Assembly (NCBI GenBank): GCA_052387815.1
Contig: JBQTIU010000046.1
Coordinates: forward strand, 1 to 13,545
Source: JBQTIU01 sp052387815
Lineage (GTDB): Bacteria; Pseudomonadota; Alphaproteobacteria; CACIAM-22H2
Reading direction: 5' to 3'
DNA length: 13,545 nt
A model generated the notes under the pieces. That model was given only the letters and a program-made list of their open reading frames with translations. It was not told the DNA's origin and ran no database searches. The translations under genes were made by a program, and so were the position numbers. Positions 7,973 to 12,952 of this stretch are shown here, one piece after another; within the stretch, counting starts at the first letter, position 1; each line of letters begins with the position of its first letter.

Positions 7973-8728
7973 CTACGGGCCGCGCTGGCCCGCCAAGAGC
8001 CGGTAAAAGGCAATATTGTGGTCGGCGACGTCGGGCGGCAGGTCGCCTCGCGCCAGCGTCTCGGCCTGCTTCAAGTTGCCATTGAGCGCGTACAGCAGCG
8101 CCAGGTTCTGCCGCATCTGGGGGGTCGAGCGGGCGGCGGCGTTGAGCCTCTCGAGCTCGGATATCGCGCTCTCGATGTCGCCGCCAAGCGCCAGCGAGAG
8201 GGCGAGATTATTGACCGCCGCAACGCTGTTGGGGGCGAGCGCGAGGGCCGCGCGATAGGCGCGCTGCGCCGCCTCGTGCCGGCCCCTGCGGTCCTCGACG
8301 ACGCCGAGCGCGGAGTGCGCCTGCCAGTTGCCGGGGTCGAGCGCCAGCGCGCGCTGCAGCGAATCCGCCGCCGCGTCGATGAGGCCGGCCGCCACCTCGG
8401 CCTTGCCGCGCTCGGCCAACAGCGGGGCGGGCTCGCGCGGGCGTTTGTGGAGCGCCTCGTTGGCAATCGCGATCGCCTGGTCGGGCTGGCCAGCGAAGCG
8501 CAGGCCGCGCACCAGACCGAGGGCGGCCTCGAAGTCCTTGGGATCGCGTTCGTAGAGATTGCGGTAATACCCTACCGCGGCCGAGAAATCGTTCGATTGC
8601 TGGGACAGTTGCGCCGCCTCGCGCAACGACTTGACGATCTGGGCATTGCCGGAGTCGAAATACTGGCACCCGCCCAGGCTCACGAGGGCGATCATCGCCA
8701 TCCCACCAGCTCGCGGCCAGGCTCGCAT
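7973..8728 (-). CDS. tadD: TadD-like TPR pilus lipoprotein
   Basis: This is a predicted outer-membrane lipoprotein with tetratricopeptide repeats; TadD homologues act as pilotin-like factors for the Tad secretin. The N-terminus has a signal with lipobox LGGC, the lipidated Cys being residue 21. Most of the remainder is TPR-like helical repeats, for example DFSAAVGYYRNLYERDPKDF, AGLIDAAADSLQRALALDPG, and RHEAAQRAYRAALALAPNS followed by NNLALSLALGGDIESAISEL. At 251 aa it is about normal for TadD. On the - strand, GGAGGGG lies about 4 bp before the ATG at 8728. It is convergent with the pilus operon, so it needs its own promoter, presumably within 8729-9069. That placement is unusual, since tadD is often codirectional after tadC. 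The TPR-lipoprotein call is strong; the TadD name rests mainly on context. Confidence 0.87.
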   Translation of the reverse strand: MRAWPRAGGMAMIALVSLGGCQYFDSGNAQIVKSLREAAQLSQQSNDFSAAVGYYRNLYERDPKDFEAALGLVRGLRFAGQPDQAIAIANEALHKRPREPAPLLAERGKAEVAAGLIDAAADSLQRALALDPGNWQAHSALGVVEDRRGRHEAAQRAYRAALALAPNSVAAVNNLALSLALGGDIESAISELERLNAAARSTPQMRQNLALLYALNGNLKQAETLARGDLPPDVADHNIAFYRLLAGQRGP

Positions 8729-8752
8729 CCGACCCCTCCGGACTCCTCCGAT

Positions 8753-8839
8753 GGCAATATCGGTGGGCTTTCCGTAGGGGCGGGTCTTTCGACCCGCCCG
8801 GTCCGCTTTGAAACCGGCGAGGCGTTGCCTCGCCCCTAC
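8753..8839 (+). repeat. Interspersed hairpin repeat, copy 2
   Basis: This is the second copy of the element at 3180-3259, in the same orientation. It starts GGCAATATCGGTGGG and carries a perfect 9-bp hairpin, GGGCGGGTC (8778-8786) with GACCCGCCC (8791-8799). It then has TTTGAAACCGGC and closes with GCCCCTAC (8832-8839), which is the inverse of GTAGGGGC at 8774-8781. Relative to copy 1 it has an extra ~14 bp forming another perfect stem, GGCGAGGC (8816-8823) with GCCTCGCC (8827-8834). The ATTGCC terminus of copy 1 is not conserved here. It lies between the divergent tadD and 9070 genes. Confidence 0.75.
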
Positions 8840-9069
8840 GGCCGCCCGCGTGCGACTCGGGTCTGCCGCGGAAACTTATACCCCGGCGGTCTGCCGCCCG
8901 GCAATGTCGGGGCGGCCTGGACATGGGATTGTGGTCACTTTCACGACGGCCGGAAGGCGGGTATTCCGAGGGCGTGCGGCTTGCGTCCACCGCCGGGCGT
9001 ATATTTCCCGTCACGATTGTGATAGGCTGCGATCGGTCTGGAAGCAATGTTCGTGGGAAGGGGGCCATC
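8840..9069. other. Intergenic region between divergent tadD and the 9070 gene
   Basis: Together with the repeat at 8753-8839 this makes a 341-bp gene-free stretch, 8729-9069. No open frame in it resembles a protein I recognise. It must hold promoters for both flanking genes. TATATT at 9000-9005 resembles a -10 box but has no well-spaced -35. A dyad at 9011-9022 is listed separately. Confidence 0.5.
9011..9022. promoter_or_regulatory. Small dyad, possible operator
   Basis: TCACGATTGTGA has a perfect 4-bp inverted repeat (TCAC/GTGA) around GATT. It lies 47 bp before the 9070 start, next to the TATATT at 9000-9005. A half-site-like TCACGA also occurs at 8941. Position and symmetry suggest a regulator site, but such short dyads arise often by chance. 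Confidence 0.2.
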
Positions 9070-9600
9070 ATGGCTGACCAAGTTTCCAAGGCCCGGTTCG
9101 GCTTGGCGGCGGCGCTGGCCCCGGCGCTGGGCTGGCTCATGGCCGCGGGGCCGGCGCCGGCCCAGCTCCTGGCCGTCCCCGTCGACAAGGCGGAGCTCAT
9201 CCGCTTGAACGAGGACGCCGCGGTGGTCCTGATCGCCAACCCGGCCATCGCCGACGTGGCGGTCGAGCAAAACCGCTTGGTCATCGTGGTCGGCAAGGCG
9301 CCCGGCGAAACCCGCCTGTTGGTCTTCGACGCAAAGGGCCGCCAACTCGCGGTCCGCGATGTCGTCGTGGTGCCCGAAGAGGCGCGCGCCGTCACCGTGG
9401 TGCGCGGCGTCGCCGAAAGCAATCTGAGTTGCGCGCCGCGATGCGTGGCGGTCGGCGCCGCCGCCGCCGCGGCCGGCGGGGCGGCGCCGGCCGCCGGCGC
9501 CCCGGCCAGCGGCGGTGCGGCACCGGGCGCGCCGGCTGCGCCACTCCCGCCGGCGATCAGCGCGTTGCCGGGAGCGACCGCGACCGCCCCCGCCAAATAG
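9070..9600 (+). CDS. Secreted pilus-assembly N-domain protein (CpaC N-terminal paralogue)
   Basis: This small exported protein resembles the N-terminal domain of CpaC-type secretins without the channel. A signal peptide occupies about residues 1-31 (PAPAQ). The domain at about 33-105 contains VPVDKAELIRLNEDAAVVLI, ANPAIADVAVEQNRLVIVVG and TRLLVFDAKGRQL. This parallels CpaC LPVAKSQVLRLPDEV, ANPEIADVVM, VGRKIGDTNVYFF. A CxxxC motif (C121-A-P-R-C125) is followed by a low-complexity Ala/Gly/Pro tail (129-176), perhaps a periplasmic linker. GGGAAGGGG at 9055-9064 lies 5 bp before the ATG. Similar stand-alone proteins occur in alphaproteobacterial Tad loci, but I know of no defined role. A secretin accessory or periplasmic adaptor is inference. 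Confidence 0.85.
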   Translation: MADQVSKARFGLAAALAPALGWLMAAGPAPAQLLAVPVDKAELIRLNEDAAVVLIANPAIADVAVEQNRLVIVVGKAPGETRLLVFDAKGRQLAVRDVVVVPEEARAVTVVRGVAESNLSCAPRCVAVGAAAAAAGGAAPAAGAPASGGAAPGAPAAPLPPAISALPGATATAPAK

Positions 9601-9603
9601 CAG

Positions 9604-9676
9604 GGATAAGGGGATGCTATCCTTTATCCTCCCTTGTCCCCTTTACCGCGGATAAAGGGTAGCGTGCCCTTTATCC
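9604..9676. terminator. Tandem hairpins built from GGATAA/TTATCC repeats
   Basis: Two stem-loops follow the 9070-9600 gene. The first (9604-9629) pairs GGATAAGGGGAT with ATCCTTTATCC around GCT, with one bulge and one wobble. The second is a perfect 10-bp stem, GGATAAAGGG (9650-9659) and CCCTTTATCC (9667-9676), with loop TAGCGTG. The segments can also cross-pair (CCCTTT at about 9638-9643 with AAAGGG at 9654-9659), giving alternative folds. The first hairpin begins 4 bp after the stop codon, so termination is the simplest role. A repeat-element remnant is the alternative. Confidence 0.5.
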
Positions 9677-9794
9677 GACATGCCCGCCGGCGGCTTGGCA
9701 GACCGCTATCCCGCCGATCGCCACGTGGATCAACGGTTTCGTGTCGCCGAGCGGGAGCATCTCCGCACCGCAGCCGCGGTTGGGCCCCGCGCCG

Positions 9795-10382
9795 CAGGTG
9801 AATCGCTTGAACATTTCAGGCGGCAGCGAGGACGGATGGGAGGATGGCGTTGTCCCCTCCTGCCGCCTTTCGTTTGACGCGCATGGCGTGGCGGGTTTTG
9901 GTTTGTTCGAGCAGGTTGAGGGCCAGGGGTTGGATGATGGTGGCGTTGTGCGGCGCAAGGGCCTTGCCATCGACCGCGACCACCCCCTTTGACGTGGCGC
10001 GACATGGCCGCCGTCCAGGCGAGGAAGCAATCCTTGAACGCCTCGGAGTCGAGAGCCGAGAACAGGTCGCCGAACGTGTCGTGCGACGGTACGCCAGGCT
10101 CGAAAGGCAGGAATCGCCGCAGAAAATCCAGCTTCCGCTTGCCGAACACCGACACCTCGACCCAGAAATCCGCCCCGCAGATCACCGCCCACCGGCTCGA
10201 CCTGCAAGACCACGTCCAAGGGATAGACCGTCTGGCCCGCCTGGCGCGGGTCGTCCAGCCGCGAAAAGTGCGCCAAAAAGCCAATCTCAGCCGCCTCGTC
10301 CTCGGCCATCGGAACCCCCACAAAAGGGGGATTCCTAATACCCCTACCGATTCCAGCCGTTCCAGCGATTGCCCTAACCCTG
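9795..10382 (-). mobile_element. ISAs1-like insertion sequence remnant, copy 1 (internally deleted)
   Basis: The ends form imperfect inverted repeats. The left end, CAGGTGAATCGCTTGAAC from 9795, matches the inverse of the right end GTTCCAGCGATTGCCCTA up to 10382; AATCGCT-GAAC is shared with one mismatch. Inside is a - strand transposase that keeps only its N- and C-terminal parts. The element is 588 bp, against well over 1 kb for intact ISAs1-type elements. No flanking target duplication is recognisable. The segment of about 115 bp left of it (9680-9794) has an open - strand frame of unknown meaning. Confidence 0.72.
9816..10309 (-). pseudogene. ISAs1-family (H-repeat) transposase, deleted and frameshifted
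   Basis: Translation starts at ATG 10307-10309 as MAEDEAAEIGFLAHFSRLDD and PRQAGQTVYPLD, then shifts frame near 10195. It continues AVICGADFWVEVSVFGKRKL, DFLRRFLPFEPGVPSHDTFG and FLAWTAAMSRHVKG. This is the pattern of the N-terminal domain associated with ISAs1 transposases. A five-C run at about 9985-9989 (four C in copy 2) causes a second shift, after which VVAVDGKALA is read. The sequence then jumps to IIQPLALNLLEQTKTRHAM and the family C-terminus, ending at TGA 9816-9818. The central segment that should carry most of the DDE catalytic core is missing. It cannot encode an active transposase. Confidence 0.8.
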
Positions 10383-10395
10383 TGTCGGCCGTCAC

Positions 10396-10424
10396 TTGAA
10401 CCGCGCGGGCGATCGAGCTACATT
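10396..10424 (+). promoter_or_regulatory. Candidate promoter of the tadG-tadE operon
   Basis: TTGAAC at 10396-10401 (4/6) and TACATT at 10419-10424 (4/6) have an ideal 17-bp spacer and begin 13 bp beyond the end of the IS remnant. The expected transcription start, about 10431, coincides with an in-frame ATG. Translation would then be leaderless from there, or start at GTG 10467, which has a Shine-Dalgarno site. Confidence 0.4.
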
Positions 10425-10466
10425 GTTTCGATGGATGGGTCGGGGCCTTGTAGCCGGGAGCGGGCC

Positions 10467-11735
10467 GTGCAGGGACTCCGCGTTGGCTTGAAGATGCTTC
10501 GCGAGGACCGCCGGGGCTCGGCGCTGGTGCTATTTGCGCTTGGGATGCCAATCGTTTTCGGCCTGGTCGGCTTGGGTACCGAGGTCGGGACGTGGTATGC
10601 TACCGTGCGCGGCTTGCAGACCTTGAGCGACGCCGCTGCCATCGGGGGTGCCTACGCGAAGTCGACCGGCGCGGCGATCGCCGTCATCACCGAGACGGCG
10701 CGGCGCGACGCGACGCGCAATAATGGCTTCAACGGCGCCACGGACGTCGTCGCCGTGAATGTGCCGCCGGCGACCGGGCCCAATACCGGCAATGCCAACG
10801 CCGTTGAGGCCATTGTTTCGCGGCCTCTCACGCTCCTGTTTTCGCGTGTCTTCTTGACGGAGGGGTTTACGGTGCAGGCGCGAAGCGTCGCCGTGGCTAC
10901 CCCCCCGGGGCAGGCGTGCGCGCTGGCGCTCGCGCCCGGTTCCGAACAGGGAATCAGGCTCGACAGCAACGCGACGGTCGATCTCGGCGGCTGTGGGATG
11001 GCGGCGAACTCCACGGCGGCGGATGCGATTCGTTTCGACTCGAATAGCAGCCTTACCGCAGCATCGTTGAACACGGTCGGCGGCTTTCAGGCCAGGGGCA
11101 ATTCGACGCAAAATCTGGGGAGCCCGGCGCAGACGGGCCAAAGCCCGATCCTCGATCCTTACGCCGATCTAGGCGTGCCCCAGCCGTTGGGGTCATGCAC
11201 GAGTAACGGATTGAGGGTGCGAAACAACGCCACGCTTTCGCCTGGCCGCTACTGCGGGGGACTCCGAATCGATAGCAACTCCACCGTCAACTTCCAGCCC
11301 GGCGTTTATATCATTGACGGCGGCGTGTTCGACATCAATAGCAACGTGACCGTAAACGGCACCGGCGTCACGTTCATCTTGACCGGGCACAGCGGCCTGG
11401 TACGGATGGATAGCAACGTCACCGCCAACTTGACCGCGCCGACGGCGGGCGGCTATCGCGGCGTCCTGTTCTATCAGGATCGCAACGTGGACAGCAGCGG
11501 CTCCGCAAACGAGTTCAAAAGCAACGTGAGACTCAATGTCAACGGCGCCTTTTATTTCCCGAGTCGGGAAGTTCGGTTCGACAGCAATAGCAACCTAACC
11601 GTCGTAGACGGAGGCTGCTCGCAAATCATCGCGCGCACCATCCGCTTCGATAGCAACGCCACGGTGACCACCCGTTGCCCGGCCGGCAGCCCGCGGGATA
11701 TCAACTTGCCGCCCAAAATCAGGCTGATCGAATAG
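10467..11735 (+). CDS. TadG-like pilus protein with C-terminal DSN-repeat predicted beta-solenoid
   Basis: The N-terminus matches the TadE/TadG-like membrane anchor: RRGSALVLFALGMPIVFGLV with a hydrophobic segment to about residue 38, then GTEVGTWYATVRGLQTLSDA and AAIGGAYA. Residues 150-400 carry about ten degenerate repeats around R-[FILM]-D-S-N-[AS]-T-[VL]. Examples are GIRLDSNATV, AIRFDSNSSL, GLRIDSNSTV, VFDINSNVTV, LVRMDSNVTA, EVRFDSNSNL and TIRFDSNATV. Cysteines occur in CALAL, GGCGMAANS and near the C-terminus. Regular polar/hydrophobic alternation suggests an exported right-handed beta-helix, which is inference. I chose GTG 10467 (GGGAG at 10456-10460, 6 bp spacing) over ATG 10431, which has no ribosome site; ATG 10494 is also possible. 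Unlike the two TadE-like neighbours it lacks Glu at +5 after the Gly of RRG, so prepilin-type processing is unlikely. tadE follows 11 bp downstream. Confidence 0.85.
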   Translation: MQGLRVGLKMLREDRRGSALVLFALGMPIVFGLVGLGTEVGTWYATVRGLQTLSDAAAIGGAYAKSTGAAIAVITETARRDATRNNGFNGATDVVAVNVPPATGPNTGNANAVEAIVSRPLTLLFSRVFLTEGFTVQARSVAVATPPGQACALALAPGSEQGIRLDSNATVDLGGCGMAANSTAADAIRFDSNSSLTAASLNTVGGFQARGNSTQNLGSPAQTGQSPILDPYADLGVPQPLGSCTSNGLRVRNNATLSPGRYCGGLRIDSNSTVNFQPGVYIIDGGVFDINSNVTVNGTGVTFILTGHSGLVRMDSNVTANLTAPTAGGYRGVLFYQDRNVDSSGSANEFKSNVRLNVNGAFYFPSREVRFDSNSNLTVVDGGCSQIIARTIRFDSNATVTTRCPAGSPRDINLPPKIRLIE

Positions 11736-11746
11736 GGAGGCTCGCG

Positions 11747-12277
11747 ATGCGGACCCACGCCGTTCGTCCGCGGTCCGGCCCTGGTGAGGGCGCAGGTGTC
11801 GGGCCGCGCTGGGTGCGGACGCTCCTGGTTCGCCGACCGTCCGGCCCCCGCCCCGCGTCCGAGCGCAGCCGCGCGGGCGTGGCGGCGATCGAGGTCGCCA
11901 TCCTTTCGCCCTTGATCGTTCTGCTGCTGGCCGGCCTGCTCGATTTCGGGCTCGCCGCCTATTACAGCATGCAGGTGGCGAGCGCGGCGCGCGCCGGCGC
12001 CCAACATGCGATAGCCAACCGGACGGACACGGCCGGGATCACCGACACCGTCCGCCAGGCGGCGCGGCTGGTCAACGCCTCGGTGGGCGTCGCCACGACG
12101 CAGTTCTGCGTGTGCTCCGACCTGTCGTCGATCGACTGCACGGGGACCTGCACGGCCAATCCAAAGGCCATTTATATGCGGGTGTCCGTGCAGCAATCGT
12201 ACAGCACCATTTTCACCTATCCCGGCGTCGACAATCCGATGTCGCTGAGGAGCGAAGTGACGGTGCGCGTCCAATGA
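11747..12277 (+). CDS. TadE-like pseudopilin (first of two)
   Basis: This is a minor pseudopilin-type protein of the Tad system with one membrane segment, about residues 45-70 (VAAIEVAILSPLIVLLLAGL). The sequence RAG, then VAAIE, fits prepilin peptidase cleavage after G44 with Glu at +5 (E49), as described for TadE. The periplasmic part has FCVCSD and CTGTC cysteine motifs followed by YMRVSVQQSYSTIF, typical of the family. AGGGAGG at 11734-11740 lies 6 bp before ATG 11747, so the start is well supported. The resulting 44-residue leader is unusually long and Arg/Pro-rich, and GTG 11813 could give a shorter one. The stop overlaps the next start as ATGA. At 176 aa it is about normal. Confidence 0.88.
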   Translation: MRTHAVRPRSGPGEGAGVGPRWVRTLLVRRPSGPRPASERSRAGVAAIEVAILSPLIVLLLAGLLDFGLAAYYSMQVASAARAGAQHAIANRTDTAGITDTVRQAARLVNASVGVATTQFCVCSDLSSIDCTGTCTANPKAIYMRVSVQQSYSTIFTYPGVDNPMSLRSEVTVRVQ

Positions 12278-12681
12278 CCGGGGCAGCGCGCAGGTGGCGG
12301 TCGGGTGGCTTCGATGCCGGTGCGGCGGCTGCCGAGTTCGCGCTCGTAAGCCCGCTCCTCATCCTCCTCATCGTCGGCCTCATCGAGTTTGGGCGGCTGT
12401 TCTGGTTGCAGAACACCATGCAGTTCGTGGCCGAGGAGGGCGGGCGTTTCGCGGCCGTCCGTACCACCGCGACGATGCAGCAGGTAACCGACTTCGCGCG
12501 TTCGCGCATCTTCGGGTTCGACCCCGCCACCGTTACCATTACCGCGACCACGGAGATGAACGGGGCGATCCAGTTCGTGACCGTTACCACCACTTACGAC
12601 TTCCGGTTCATCGTCACGCTCATCCCGGGCGGGCCGATGGTGCTCACTGGGCGCTCGCGCCTACCGCGCGTGCCGGCTTGA
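12274..12681 (+). CDS. TadE-like pseudopilin (second of two)
   Basis: This short single-pass protein of 135 aa has the TadE domain at about residues 16-60: AAAAEFALVSPLLILLIVGL, IEFGRLFW and QNTMQFVAEEGGRFA. DAG followed by AAAAE puts Glu (E21) at +5 after G16, the prepilin peptidase consensus. The ATG overlaps the previous stop (ATGA, 12274-12277), so translation is coupled. It is the last intact gene of the tadG-tadE-tadE operon and is followed at once by a strong hairpin. It probably pairs with the upstream pseudopilin in initiating or priming Flp pilus assembly. This is inferred from TadE/TadF biology, but I cannot tell whether it is the TadF equivalent. Confidence 0.88.
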   Translation: MTGAARRWRSGGFDAGAAAAEFALVSPLLILLIVGLIEFGRLFWLQNTMQFVAEEGGRFAAVRTTATMQQVTDFARSRIFGFDPATVTITATTEMNGAIQFVTVTTTYDFRFIVTLIPGGPMVLTGRSRLPRVPA

Positions 12682-12686
12682 GCCGC

Positions 12687-12714
12687 GCGGGGCCGCGGGC
12701 ACCCGCGGCCCCGC
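12687..12714. terminator. 12-bp perfect GC hairpin after the tadE operon
   Basis: GCGGGGCCGCGG (12687-12698) and CCGCGGCCCCGC (12703-12714) form an uninterrupted 12-bp stem with tetraloop GCAC, starting 5 bp after the tadE stop. There is no T-run, so termination would be atypical. Position and strength still argue for a transcript end or mRNA-protecting structure. Confidence 0.55.
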
Positions 12715-12718
12715 CACC

Positions 12719-12808
12719 TCAGACCAAGCGCAGGCCCGGCAGCCCTACGTCGAGCGGCGCCGCGACCGTGGCGCCGATGGCGCCGAGGCCGGCGATCCCA
12801 ACCCCCAA
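12719..12808 (-). pseudogene. N-terminal fragment of a GxGxxG dehydrogenase (aspartate dehydrogenase-like)
   Basis: Read on the - strand, 12719-12802 encodes VGIAGLGAIGATVAAPLDVG then LPGLRLV and a stop. This is a Rossmann nucleotide-binding start with GLGAIG. The following ALDxGxPGL-type segment resembles the beginning of bacterial L-aspartate dehydrogenases. Only about 28 codons remain. No ATG is in frame; a TTG at 12806-12808 is the nearest possible start. The rest of the enzyme is absent. It overlaps the start of the SMP-30-like scrap on the other strand, so this is eroded DNA rather than a working gene. The enzyme assignment is tentative, but a dinucleotide-binding N-terminus is clear. 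Confidence 0.5.
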
Positions 12809-12952
12809 GTCCGGCCGCCTCGATGCGCGCGCCGGGCTTGGCGAGGGACCGGTATGGTGCCCGGAGGAGAAAGCGTTGTACGGGGTCGACATCTATGGGC
12901 CGGCCCTCCACCGCTTCGACCGGAGGATCGGCGAAGGCTTATCCCGTTGTCC
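12777..12952 (+). pseudogene. N-terminal fragment of an SMP-30/gluconolactonase-like gene
   Basis: The + strand frame from ATG 12777 reads through LDARAGLGEGPVWCPEEKAL then YGVDIYGPALHRFDRR. This is the usual start of SMP-30/gluconolactonase/LRE proteins (LGEGPxW, then VDI-GPxLHRFD). In the family the Glu of GEGP is a metal ligand, and it is present. Recognisable similarity stops near 12935, and the frame hits a stop at 12969-12971 inside the second IS remnant at 12953. About 40 of the expected ~290 residues remain. The enzyme would act on sugar lactones in the periplasm or cytoplasm, unrelated to pili, so this marks the end of the pilus locus. The start ATG is uncertain. Confidence 0.65.

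Noticed and set aside
8012..8025. GGCAATATT near 8014 as a third start of the interspersed repeat
   Set aside because: It matches only the first ~10 bp, lies within the tadD coding region (DHNIAFYR) and is not followed by the other repeat blocks.
8208..9596. 462-codon - strand frame overlapping tadD and the 9070 gene
   Set aside because: It overlaps two genes with clear family motifs and signal peptides. Its translation is low-complexity Ala/Arg/Pro without motifs.
9601..9620. CAGGGATAAGGGG after the 9070 gene as the left end of IS copy 1
   Set aside because: CAGGTGAATCGCTTGAAC at 9795 matches the right end much better and lies just past the transposase stop codon. The 9601 similarity is short.
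10940..11670. Repeated GACAGCAAC/GATAGCAAC-like units in the tadG-like gene as a CRISPR or DNA tandem repeat
   Set aside because: Units are degenerate, irregularly spaced and in frame with a protein motif. This is protein-level repetition.
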